A stretch of 64,000 nt of DNA, taken from assembly GCF_947487515.1 (NCBI RefSeq), contig NZ_CANKWO010000002.1:682001-746000 (forward strand), given 5' to 3'. Shown here piece by piece: positions 36,966 through 44,841 of this stretch. Each line of letters starts with the position of its first letter. Position 1 is the first letter of the stretch. A program made the position numbers and the translations under genes. The stretch is from an uncultured Litoreibacter sp. (GTDB taxonomy: Bacteria > Pseudomonadota > Alphaproteobacteria > Rhodobacterales > Rhodobacteraceae). The notes below the pieces were generated by a model. It was not told the DNA's origin, did not search any database, and was given only the letters and a program-made list of their open reading frames with translations.

Positions 36966-37706
36966 ATGAATGCCTCGACCGTCGACCCCTCAGAAGTAGC
37001 GAAGTTTGAAGCCATGGCCGCAGAGTGGTGGGACTTGAATGGCAAATTTAAGCCGCTCCATATGCTGAACCCGTGCCGGTTGGACTACATCACAAGCCAG
37101 ATTTCCGCAGAGTTTGATCGAGATCTGGATGCGCCGGAGCCGTTCAAAGGACTTCGTATTTTGGATATCGGCTGTGGGGGCGGATTGCTGTCAGAGCCGA
37201 TGGCGCGTTTGGGTGCAGATGTGGTGGGTGCGGATGCGGCTGGTGGAAACATTCCGGTAGCGCAAGTGCATGCCGCGCAATCGGGATTAAACATAGACTA
37301 TCGTCACACCACGGCCGAAGCGCTGGCCGACGCGGGCGAGCAATTCGACGTCATTTTGAACATGGAGGTCGTGGAGCATGTTGCAGACCCGCTTGCCTAT
37401 TTGACCGCTTGCAAAACACTGCTGAAGCCCGGCGGACTGATGCTCTGCTCGACCATCAACCGGAACCCCAAAAGCTTCATGGTGGCGATTATCGGGGCGG
37501 AACACATCATGCGGTGGCTGCCGAAGGGGACGCATGAATGGAACAAGTTCATCACGCCGGATGAGTTGTTCAATCTGATTTCTGATGCGGGGCTAAGCCC
37601 CGTGGACCGCAAGGGGTTCGTGTTTAATCCGATTGCATGGAGCTGGTCTTTGTCGGATCGCGACTTATCGGTGAACTATGTCACGGCAAGCACAAAGCCT
37701 GCCTAG
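36966..37706 (+). CDS. ubiG: Ubiquinone biosynthesis O-methyltransferase UbiG
   Basis: SAM-dependent methyltransferase acting twice in ubiquinone synthesis. The 246-aa protein has the typical opening [33 protein letters not shown], the SAM motif [30 protein letters not shown] and the C-terminal INRNPKSF and [11 protein letters not shown]. The start is uncertain: ATG at 36966 fits family alignments, with further in-frame ATG codons at 36954 and 36924. It is divergent from pip and its 3' end overlaps the convergent MarR gene by 4 bases. Confidence 0.95.
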   Translation: MNASTVDPSEVAKFEAMAAEWWDLNGKFKPLHMLNPCRLDYITSQISAEFDRDLDAPEPFKGLRILDIGCGGGLLSEPMARLGADVVGADAAGGNIPVAQVHAAQSGLNIDYRHTTAEALADAGEQFDVILNMEVVEHVADPLAYLTACKTLLKPGGLMLCSTINRNPKSFMVAIIGAEHIMRWLPKGTHEWNKFITPDELFNLISDAGLSPVDRKGFVFNPIAWSWSLSDRDLSVNYVTASTKPA

Positions 37707-38143
37707 TCCTCCATTAAACTACGGCGAAGATCGCGCAGAATTGGGATAGAATCGCGAACTCTGTCCGAGCCTACGTTGTTCACGATCCCCACAATCATGG
37801 GTGCTATGGTCTCCAGCGCAGAATCGCGGGCGCGTCGGCCAGCGGGGCTAATCACAACTTGCTTGCGTCGCGCATCGTCCCAATCGGGTGAAACATGGAT
37901 GTGACCGGCCCATTCCAACTTTGCCAGCGTGTTTGTCAGCGCACCCCGTGTCAGCGCAAAACTTTTGGCCAATTGTGCAGGCGTGCGCGGGTCGGTCAGT
38001 TGATACAGGTGATTCAGCAAGGTGAAATGAGACAACTCCATGCCTTTGGGCAGCGCTTTGCTCAGCTTGTTTCGCGCAAGCTGGTCCACCATGAACAGCT
38101 CGCTAAACAGCGATACGGCAACGGAATTTGGGGTCTCTGGCAT
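37703..38143 (-). CDS. MarR-family transcriptional regulator
   Basis: A 146-aa winged-helix regulator. The DNA-binding part shows [65 protein letters not shown], the usual recognition helix and wing of MarR. The ligand and targets are unknown. It follows the Nit-type amidase gene after 3 bases and so is probably in the comF-grxC-nit operon, which could mean that it controls this set in response to a small molecule. Confidence 0.88.
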   Translation of the reverse strand: MPETPNSVAVSLFSELFMVDQLARNKLSKALPKGMELSHFTLLNHLYQLTDPRTPAQLAKSFALTRGALTNTLAKLEWAGHIHVSPDWDDARRKQVVISPAGRRARDSALETIAPMIVGIVNNVGSDRVRDSIPILRDLRRSLMED

Positions 38144-38146
38144 AGG

Positions 38147-38974
38147 TCAAAACGTATAGGGGCGGTCATGTGTTAGGGAAGGGACACGCTGTCGCGCCCT
38201 CGCAACGTCGCCCAGATCGATCTCGAGGCAGACCATACCGGCATCCGTCCCTGCGTCCAGAATTACTTCGCCCCACGGGCTAATAACGACGGAATGCCCA
38301 TAGGTGGAACGGGATTTTCTTATGCTGGATTCATGCTTTCCGGTTTGGGCAGGGGCAATCACGAAGCAGCCGGTTTCAATCGCCCGCGCCCGCAACAGGC
38401 TTTCCCAATGCGCCGCCCCAGTGACCGGAGAAAACGCCGCGGGGGCGGTGATGATGTGTGCCCCAGCATGCGCCAGATCGCGGTAAAGCTTGGGAAACCG
38501 CATATCATAGCAAATGGTCATCCCGATTTTGGCGAAACCGGCATCCGCCACGACCGCGCGGTTTCCGGGGCGGTAGCCATCGCTTTCGCGGTAGCTTTCG
38601 GTCGCCGAGATATCCACGTCGAACATGTGAATTTTGTCGTACCACGCGGCAATCTCACCTTGCGGATTTATCAAGAAGCACCGATTGGCAAACCGCCCGT
38701 CGGGGTCATTCGTCTTCAGGGCCAAAGACCCGATCATGAGCCAAACCTTGTACTCGGCGGCTGCAAGAAGGAAGGCCGCCAAGCTGGGGTCATCGTCTTG
38801 CGTGGATAACACCGACGTTTGATGTTGACGGCTTGTCGAGAGGCAGTTGGTCACCTCTGGCGTCAATATGAACTCGGCCCCAGCCGCCGCCGCGTCCTTG
38901 ATCAACGCAAGCGTTACAGGCAAGTTTTCTGCAGGAGCATCGCTTGCGTTGAGCTGGAGAAGTGCGAGCTTCAC
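38147..38974 (-). CDS. Nit-type carbon-nitrogen hydrolase (putative deaminated glutathione amidase)
   Basis: A 275-aa member of the nitrilase superfamily, branch of Nit1/Nit2. The catalytic triad is visible: Glu in LTPEVTNC, Lys in WYDKIHMFDV and Cys in TICYDMRFPKLYRDLA. Nit1-like enzymes hydrolyse deaminated glutathione; omega-amidase activity is the alternative. The start overlaps grxC, a glutathione-dependent protein, by 4 bases, which supports a glutathione-related role. Directly downstream is the MarR gene. Confidence 0.88.
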   Translation of the reverse strand: MKLALLQLNASDAPAENLPVTLALIKDAAAAGAEFILTPEVTNCLSTSRQHQTSVLSTQDDDPSLAAFLLAAAEYKVWLMIGSLALKTNDPDGRFANRCFLINPQGEIAAWYDKIHMFDVDISATESYRESDGYRPGNRAVVADAGFAKIGMTICYDMRFPKLYRDLAHAGAHIITAPAAFSPVTGAAHWESLLRARAIETGCFVIAPAQTGKHESSIRKSRSTYGHSVVISPWGEVILDAGTDAGMVCLEIDLGDVARARQRVPSLTHDRPYTF

Positions 38975-39225
38975 TTTAACAAGGCGTTTAGTTTGCCGCG
39001 ACGATCCAAGGCGTTCAGGTCATCGAATCCGCCAATATGCTTCCCGTCGATAAATATCTGAGGAACCGTCCGCCCCCCGTTTGAGCGTTGGATCATTGTG
39101 GCCTTGGCGCCGCTGTCACGCTCTACGTCGGTTTCTTCGTATGACACACCTTTTTGGGCCAAGAGGCGCTTGGCGGCGTGGCAGTAGCCACATGTCGATT
39201 TTGTATATAGCTCGATCTTGGCCAT
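38971..39225 (-). CDS. grxC: Glutaredoxin 3
   Basis: An 84-aa dithiol glutaredoxin. It begins MAKIELYTKSTCGYCHAAKR with the active site CGYC (residues 12-15), then the TVPQIFIDGKHIGG segment with the cis-proline and the GG that bind glutathione. The ATG at 39225 is preferred; an ATG seven codons upstream would add residues not seen in the family. It overlaps the Nit gene by 4 bases and follows comF by 40 bp. Confidence 0.95.
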   Translation of the reverse strand: MAKIELYTKSTCGYCHAAKRLLAQKGVSYEETDVERDSGAKATMIQRSNGGRTVPQIFIDGKHIGGFDDLNALDRRGKLNALLK

Positions 39226-39265
39226 CGGGTTCAAATCCTTCGTCATTTTTGCGTTGGCACCTTAG

Positions 39266-39985
39266 CTAGTCATCTTTTGACACGCGCGCCAGCACCACAA
39301 CGTCAACTTCTCGTGCGCCAGCTGAAATGCAGGCCTCGGTGCAGGCCGCTAAAGTCGCACCAGATGTCATGACGTCGTCAACCAGCAGAACATGTTTCCC
39401 GTTTAGTTGCGCCCCCTTTTTGGGGTGCGGGGTTATGGCTCTGCTCAGGGTGGCAAATCGGCTGATGCGCGATTTTCCGTCCAACACCTCTGTCGATTGG
39501 GGGCGCTTCAGCGCATTGGGAAGAAAGGGCGTTCCTAGCTGTTCGGCTAGAATTTTCGCGATCAGTGCCGATTGGTTGTACCGCCGTTTAAGTTGCCGAA
39601 GCCAGTGCAGCGGGACGGGAACAACAACCGTGTCAGGCTCTATCGGCGGCGCGATACGGGCCATCCACATTGCCGCCGGTCGCGCCAATTCGGTTCGATC
39701 CCCATGCTTTAAGCGCAATACGATGTCGCGCCCTTTGCCACTGTAGAGCATCGCAGCCGCGCCATGTCGCCAAGGGCGCGCAATTTTCATGCAATCGTCG
39801 CATTGCAGATCGTCGCTTTTGTCCTTTCCAGGCAGTGGAACGCCGCAGCTTTTGCAGGTTAAACCATGGATGAATTGCGTTTCACGCCAGCAGTTGCCAC
39901 ATAATGAGAGATCATCCTCCACGGCTGCGCCGCACGTCAGGCAATGTGCGGGGTAGATCAGCTGTAGGGCGGTTTGCAAATTCAT
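39266..39985 (-). CDS. ComF-family phosphoribosyltransferase-like protein
   Basis: A 239-aa protein with N-terminal zinc-binding Cys pairs (HCLTCGAAV, CGNCW, CKSCGVPL, CDDCMK) and a C-terminal PRTase fold with the VLLVDDVMTSGATLAACTEA PRPP loop. ComF proteins are needed for DNA uptake in competent bacteria; in alphaproteobacteria the gene is often kept without known competence. It is first in the comF-grxC-nit-marR run and divergent from the methyltransferase gene with a 52-bp gap. Confidence 0.92.
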   Translation of the reverse strand: MNLQTALQLIYPAHCLTCGAAVEDDLSLCGNCWRETQFIHGLTCKSCGVPLPGKDKSDDLQCDDCMKIARPWRHGAAAMLYSGKGRDIVLRLKHGDRTELARPAAMWMARIAPPIEPDTVVVPVPLHWLRQLKRRYNQSALIAKILAEQLGTPFLPNALKRPQSTEVLDGKSRISRFATLSRAITPHPKKGAQLNGKHVLLVDDVMTSGATLAACTEACISAGAREVDVVVLARVSKDD

Positions 39986-40037
39986 GGCATTCCTCTAAAT
40001 AACGGCGACTTGCCTTTCGCCTTCAGGAGCATATTTT

Positions 40038-40886
40038 GTGTCTCAGCCTCGCCCTCTAACAGACCGCATCGCCCTTACGCGCCAACGCCAACGGGCCGCG
40101 CGACAAGGCCCTGCAATGTTTTTGCATGACGAGGCAGTGTTCGAGGTTCAGGAAAGGCTTATCGACGTTAACAGGACGTTTACGTCGATGGCGATAGTCA
40201 CCGGTCACCGTGAATTTTGGGCAAAAGCCTTCCCCAATGCTGTGATTGTGCCTGATGAAGACACGTTGGCCTTGGAGCCGGAACAATTTGAGCTGGTCGT
40301 CCATGCGATGGCATTGCATTGGGCAAATGACCCTGTGGGTCAGTTGGTGCAATGCCGCAGGGCGCTAAAACCGGACGGGTTGTTTATTGCCGCTTTCTTG
40401 GGGGGGCAAACCTTGGTTGAACTGCGTGCAGCCTTGTCCGAGGCGGAGGCCTCGCTAACTGGCGGGCTTGCTCCGCGAGTGGCTCCTATGGGTGAAATTC
40501 GCGATCTTGGCGGCCTGTTGCAACGCGCCGGCTTGGCGCTGCCGGTGGCGGACAGCTTCAAGCGCGGGGTGACTTACGGATCCCCAATGGGCTTGTTGCG
40601 TGATCTGCGCGCGATGGGGGAGGGCAACGCCCTGAACGATCGCCACAGAAAATCTCCGCCGCGCGCGCTTTTCAGCCGAATGGAGCGCATATATTCGCAA
40701 CATTACGCTACCGAAGATAATCGCGTCTCTGCGACGTTTGAGATGATTTTTCTAACCGGTTGGGCTCCTTCCGAGACTCAGCAAAAACCTTTGCAACCGG
40801 GATCAGCGACGACCCGCCTTGCCGATTTCTTGAACACGCCGGAGTTGGGCTTAGATGCAAAACCGGTTACAGGGGATAAGAAATAG
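40038..40886 (+). CDS. BioC/NDUFAF5-like SAM-dependent methyltransferase
   Basis: A 282-aa methyltransferase-fold protein of the group that includes mitochondrial NDUFAF5, a complex I assembly hydroxylase, and BioC. The segment ALHWANDPVGQLVQCRRALKPDGLFIAAFLGGQTLVELR is characteristic. The usual glycine-rich SAM motif is not clear: the position reads IVTGHREFWAKAFPNAVIV. The start is GTG at 40038 with AGGAG 8 bases upstream. It lies directly before hemH. A role in respiratory complex I assembly is inferred from the homologue, not shown here. Confidence 0.85.
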   Translation: MSQPRPLTDRIALTRQRQRAARQGPAMFLHDEAVFEVQERLIDVNRTFTSMAIVTGHREFWAKAFPNAVIVPDEDTLALEPEQFELVVHAMALHWANDPVGQLVQCRRALKPDGLFIAAFLGGQTLVELRAALSEAEASLTGGLAPRVAPMGEIRDLGGLLQRAGLALPVADSFKRGVTYGSPMGLLRDLRAMGEGNALNDRHRKSPPRALFSRMERIYSQHYATEDNRVSATFEMIFLTGWAPSETQQKPLQPGSATTRLADFLNTPELGLDAKPVTGDKK

Positions 40887-40891
40887 AAAAG

Positions 40892-41944
40892 ATGATGGAC
40901 ATGATGAACGCGACGCCCTTGCCTCATGCAGATGCAGACCACCCGAAAGTGAAGTTTGGCAGGGTAGGTGTGCTTGTCGCTAACCTAGGCACGCCGGACA
41001 ACTACACCTATTGGCCAATGCGACGGTATCTAAATGAGTTCCTGTCCGATAAGCGCGTGGTCGATATTGCATCATGGAAATGGCAACCGCTATTGCAGCT
41101 TATCATTCTGACAAAGCGCCCTTTTTCCTCCGGTGAGGCTTACAAAAGCATTTGGAACCATGCGCAGGGCGAAAGCCCGCTTTTGACCATCACAAAGGAC
41201 CAGACCGCAGCGCTGAAACAAACGCTGCGAGACACCTACGGCGACAACGTCGAGGTGGATTTCTGTATGCGCTACGGCAACCCATCAACCAAATCCAAAG
41301 TCAAAGAGCTGATCGCCAAAGGCTGCGACAAGATCGTATTTTTCCCGCTTTATCCGCATTACGCTGGGGCGACCTCTGCCACGGCAAATGACGAATTCTT
41401 TCGCGCGCTGATGAAAGAAAAATGGCAACCTTCTGCGCGGACCGTACCGGCATATTTTGAAAACGAGTCCTATATTGACGCGCTTGCCCAATCAGTGGAG
41501 CGCGCCTACGAGGGGATAGAGCGTCCTGATATTTTGGTGTGCTCTTATCACGGGATGCCGATCCGCTATTTGATGGAGGGTGACCCCTATCACTGCCAAT
41601 GCCAGAAAACGACGCGCCTTCTGAAGGAGCGGCTGGGCTGGGATGACACGGAGATCACCACAACGTTCCAATCGGTATTTGGTCGCGAAGAGTGGCTGAA
41701 GCCCTACACCGTAGAGGAAGTCGCGCGATTGGCCGAAGCAGGCAAAAAGAAAATCGCGGTGATCGCCCCCGCCTTCTCGGCGGATTGCATCGAGACCCTC
41801 GAGGAGATCAACGAAGAGATCAAAGAAAGCTTCGAAGAGGCCGGCGGCGAACAGTTCACCTACATCCCCTGTCTCAACGACGAGCCCGCGCATATCGCTG
41901 CGCTGGCTGAAATCATCGGCGATAATCTAAAGGGATGGGTTTAG
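40892..41944 (+). CDS. hemH: Ferrochelatase
   Basis: Inserts Fe2+ into protoporphyrin IX, the last step of heme synthesis. The 350-aa protein has GVLVANLGTPDNYTYWPMRRYL, the catalytic histidine in LVCSYHGMPIRY, CHCQCQKT-type residues (YHCQCQKTTRLLKE) and the late FSADCIETLEEINEE motif. Several in-frame ATGs lie near the start (40892, 40895, 40904), so the first is only the likeliest. hemJ, which supplies the substrate, is at 10.3 kb. The stop codon overlaps that of the small minus-strand gene by 2 bases. Confidence 0.96.
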   Translation: MMDMMNATPLPHADADHPKVKFGRVGVLVANLGTPDNYTYWPMRRYLNEFLSDKRVVDIASWKWQPLLQLIILTKRPFSSGEAYKSIWNHAQGESPLLTITKDQTAALKQTLRDTYGDNVEVDFCMRYGNPSTKSKVKELIAKGCDKIVFFPLYPHYAGATSATANDEFFRALMKEKWQPSARTVPAYFENESYIDALAQSVERAYEGIERPDILVCSYHGMPIRYLMEGDPYHCQCQKTTRLLKERLGWDDTEITTTFQSVFGREEWLKPYTVEEVARLAEAGKKKIAVIAPAFSADCIETLEEINEEIKESFEEAGGEQFTYIPCLNDEPAHIAALAEIIGDNLKGWV

Positions 41945-42078
41945 CTGGGGCGTGGTGCAATCGGGCGGCCATCAAAAACGCGGTCGTCCACTTTTACCCG
42001 AATGAGCCCGTTCTCTAGCGCCTTAACAAAGATGCCTTGAATAGAAACGCAGCTTCCGATTGTGACGGTTGCCATCAT
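41941..42078 (-). CDS. Small conserved-looking protein (45 aa)
   Basis: Reads MMATVTIGSCVSIQGIFVKA then LENGLIRVKVDDRVFDGRPIAPRPS. GGGGGAAG lies 5 bases before the ATG at 42078; ATG at 42075 is the alternative. The alternating polar/hydrophobic pattern suggests a small beta-barrel-like fold, and there is no membrane segment. I do not recognise a family. Its 3' end overlaps the hemH stop. The codon choice looks normal for the window. It has no neighbour in the same direction closer than mutT (93 bp upstream). Confidence 0.55.
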   Translation of the reverse strand: MMATVTIGSCVSIQGIFVKALENGLIRVKVDDRVFDGRPIAPRPS

Positions 42079-42170
42079 GTTCACTTCCCCCAAAGTTACT
42101 TAGGGGCATCTTACTGAGCTGAGCTTCTTTTTCCACTGAAAAAGTCACCTTTTTGTGATATCCGCTAAGC

Positions 42171-42569
42171 CTATAACCAGTCACGCAAAATCGGAATGAG
42201 GGGGATGTCGGCAGGTGGCATTTCGTAATTTCGCAAGGCGTTCGGCCTTGCCCATTCCAGCGTCTGCCCTTCTTGTGGCGATGGAATCCCTTCCCATTTG
42301 CGACAAGCAAAAAGCGGCATCAGCAGGTGAAAATCATCATAGCTGTGGCTCGCGAATGTCAGGGGGGCCAAGCAGCTTTGCCAAGTGTTGATCCCCAACT
42401 CTTCTTGTAGCTCTCGGATCAATGCCGCTTCGGGCGTTTCGCCAACTTCCACCTTGCCACCTGGAAACTCCCATAAACCCGCCATTGATTTTCCTTCGGG
42501 GCGTTGGGCCAGCAAGACGCGACCGTCGGCGTCGATCAGGGCGACAGCGGAGACAAGAACTGTTTTCAC
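42171..42569 (-). CDS. mutT: MutT-type Nudix hydrolase (8-oxo-dGTP diphosphatase)
   Basis: A 132-aa Nudix protein that removes oxidised dGTP. The Nudix box is complete (GGKVEVGETPEAALIRELQE then ELGI), matching GX5EX7REUXEEXGU. The N-terminal VSAVALIDADGRVLLAQRPEGKSMAGLWEFPGG is typical of MutT. It overlaps argJ by 4 bases (ATGA) and is the last gene of a ppiC-argJ-mutT transcription unit, an order common next to secA in Rhodobacteraceae. Confidence 0.94.
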   Translation of the reverse strand: MKTVLVSAVALIDADGRVLLAQRPEGKSMAGLWEFPGGKVEVGETPEAALIRELQEELGINTWQSCLAPLTFASHSYDDFHLLMPLFACRKWEGIPSPQEGQTLEWARPNALRNYEMPPADIPLIPILRDWL

Positions 42570-43801
42570 GACCGGTAGTCCGCGTTGATTTCAATGTAGC
42601 CGTGGGTCAAGTCGCAGGTCCAAACGGTACTTTGCCCAGCGCCCAACCCTAGATCTACACGGATCAACAGGTCTTCGTTTTTCATGTGGGCCGCAGCGTC
42701 TGCCTCGATGTAATCGGGTGAAACCCACCCGTTCTTCGCCACCAAGACATCACCGAACCAAATCGACAGACGGTCGCGGTCGGCGCTTGCGCCCGATTTG
42801 CCCACGGCCATAACCACGCGTCCCCAATTCGGATCTTCACCCGCAATTGCTGTCTTTACCAATGGAGAATTTGCAATCGACATGGCGACTTTGCGGGCAT
42901 CGATATTGTTGTCTGCGCCTTCAACGCGAATTTCGACAAATTTGGTGGCCCCTTCGCCGTCACGCACCACCTGATGCGCGAGGTCTTTCATGACAACACC
43001 CAACGTGCGCTCAAAGGTTTCGTTGTCCTCGACGTTGGCGCCCGAGGTGCCGGTGGCCGCGACCAAAAGGCTATCGGATGTTGAGGTGTCGCTGTCGACT
43101 GTGATGGAATTGAAAGTGCCCTCATTGAGGCGCGACACCATTTCTTGCAGTCCAAGCTGGCTGATTTTGGCGTCGGTGAAGATGTAGACCAGCATGGTCG
43201 CCATGTCTGGCGCGATCATGCCGGAACCTTTTGCGATGCCTGAGACACTGACCTCAACCCCGCCAATTTCGCATGTGGCCGAAGCCCCTTTGGCGAAAGT
43301 GTCGGTGGTCATGATGGCGCGCGCGGCGTCCTCGATGCGGTCGGCGCGCAAGGTTTGTGACAACTCGTCCAGCGTGTTGGTGATTTTGTCATAGGGCAGC
43401 GGCTCGCCGATGACGCCGGTGGAGCCTGTGTAGATATGCGACACCGGCAGGGCCAATGTGTCCGCAGTCTTGCGGGTGATGGCCTCCACTGCACTCACGC
43501 CAATGCCACCGGTGAAGGCGTTGGAATTCCCAGAATTTACCAAAAAGGCAAACCCTTTGGCGTCATCTTCGACGCGGCCCATCTTGGATTGGCAATCCAG
43601 CACTGGCGCAGAGCGGGTCGAGGATTTGGTGAACACCCCAGCAATCGCGCTGCCGGCGGCAATCTCGGCGAGCATCACGTCGGTGCGATCTGAATATTTG
43701 ACCCCCGCAGCAATGGTCGAAAAGCGAATGCCGTCAATCACAGGCAATTTCGGAAACCCCCCCTTGGGCGCAAGGGGGGAGATTTTGGTAGTGCTGGCCA
43801 T
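42566..43801 (-). CDS. argJ: Bifunctional ornithine acetyltransferase / N-acetylglutamate synthase
   Basis: Transfers acetyl from N-acetylornithine to glutamate, closing the cyclic arginine pathway. The 411-aa precursor self-cleaves before a threonine; the motif DMATML is present with Thr202 as the nucleophile. NSGNSNAFTG, DSDTSTSDSLL and DPNWGRVVMAVGKSG are family signatures. Whether it also uses acetyl-CoA cannot be read from the sequence. It starts 21 bp after ppiC and overlaps mutT. Confidence 0.97.
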   Translation of the reverse strand: MASTTKISPLAPKGGFPKLPVIDGIRFSTIAAGVKYSDRTDVMLAEIAAGSAIAGVFTKSSTRSAPVLDCQSKMGRVEDDAKGFAFLVNSGNSNAFTGGIGVSAVEAITRKTADTLALPVSHIYTGSTGVIGEPLPYDKITNTLDELSQTLRADRIEDAARAIMTTDTFAKGASATCEIGGVEVSVSGIAKGSGMIAPDMATMLVYIFTDAKISQLGLQEMVSRLNEGTFNSITVDSDTSTSDSLLVAATGTSGANVEDNETFERTLGVVMKDLAHQVVRDGEGATKFVEIRVEGADNNIDARKVAMSIANSPLVKTAIAGEDPNWGRVVMAVGKSGASADRDRLSIWFGDVLVAKNGWVSPDYIEADAAAHMKNEDLLIRVDLGLGAGQSTVWTCDLTHGYIEINADYRS

Positions 43802-43822
43802 CGGCGTGGGACCTTTTGTCGA

Positions 43823-44662
43823 TTATTCCGACAAAAGGCCTACATTGCGAATGACTGTGGGATCAACCTTTACCTCTGCGCGGGTTACTTCGGCTGTCTC
43901 AGTCAGGCGCGTGATCTCGTCCTCGATTGCTTTGGCGCGCAACTCGCGCTCCAACTCGTCGCGCACCTCGTCTAGCGTTGGGGCCTCTTTGATGCGGCTT
44001 TCGTTGCGCTTGATGACGTGCCAGCCGAACTGGGTTTGAACTGGCTCGGAGACCGCGCCGTCAGCAAGGGCTACGACAGCTTCTTCAAAGGCCGGAACCA
44101 TTGCGCCTTTGCCAAACCACCCCAAAGCGCCACCACTTGGACCGCTTGGGCCGGTGGATTTCTCCTTGGCCAATTCTGCGAAATCTGCCCCGTCCTTGAT
44201 CTGGGTGATCAATTCATTGGCCTCTTCGACGGTTTCGACAAGAATATGCGCTGCGCTGTACTCTGTCTCGGATTCACCGTTGGCAAAACGATCTTGATAG
44301 GCGGCAGCAATCGCGCTTTCGTCCAGATCAGCAGTGCCGATCTTGGCAAGAAGTTCGCTTGCGAGGAAGGCGCGGATTTCGTTTTCCTGACTCAATGCGA
44401 TAGAGCCGGACAGGTCTTTTTCCATTTCCTGACTAAGTGCAGTTTGCTGGATCAGCTGGTCCAAAATGCCGTTAAACAAGACGTTGTCGTCGAGCTGTTT
44501 ATATTGCTCGGGCAGACGTTCTTGCAGCGCGATCATGTGACCAAGAGTGATATCTGTGCCGTTTACAGTGGCCATGACCGTTTTCGCGTCTTGCGCCATG
44601 GCTGGCATTGCGACGGTCACGGCAAGACCGGTTGCACGCAGAAGTGTTGAAAATTTGCCCAT
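43823..44662 (-). CDS. Periplasmic parvulin-type peptidyl-prolyl isomerase
   Basis: A 279-aa exported foldase of the PpiC/PrsA/SurA type. The signal peptide MGKFSTLLRATGLAVTVAMP ends at AMA-QD. A helical chaperone region precedes the parvulin domain (about residues 135-235), with YSAAHILVETVEEANEL, FAELAKEKSTGPSGPSGGALGWFGKGAMVPAFEEAV and FGWHVIKRNE. The ATG at 44662 is preceded by AGGAGACAG; a longer in-frame start at 44716 lacks a signal-like N-terminus. It is divergent from secA, which fits a role in folding exported proteins. Confidence 0.94.
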   Translation of the reverse strand: MGKFSTLLRATGLAVTVAMPAMAQDAKTVMATVNGTDITLGHMIALQERLPEQYKQLDDNVLFNGILDQLIQQTALSQEMEKDLSGSIALSQENEIRAFLASELLAKIGTADLDESAIAAAYQDRFANGESETEYSAAHILVETVEEANELITQIKDGADFAELAKEKSTGPSGPSGGALGWFGKGAMVPAFEEAVVALADGAVSEPVQTQFGWHVIKRNESRIKEAPTLDEVRDELERELRAKAIEDEITRLTETAEVTRAEVKVDPTVIRNVGLLSE

Positions 44663-44841
44663 ATTATCTGTCTCCTCAGGGGCCGCACGGGGCGCGGCGT
44701 TGACACTAATAGACACGGCCCTTACATCGCCAAGAGGTCTGAGGCGCGTCTTGTCTTAGCTGTCGAGATATGGTGCGGCGGCCAAAGGGGCAAGGTGAAG
44801 CTAGACACAAATTTGTTTGCCATCAAAAAAGGCGCGGAAAT

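Noticed and set aside
44770-44841. 24-residue N-terminal extension of SecA
   Set aside because: SecA proteins of this group begin MLGLGT; the extension is basic, unconserved and lies in the divergent promoter region.
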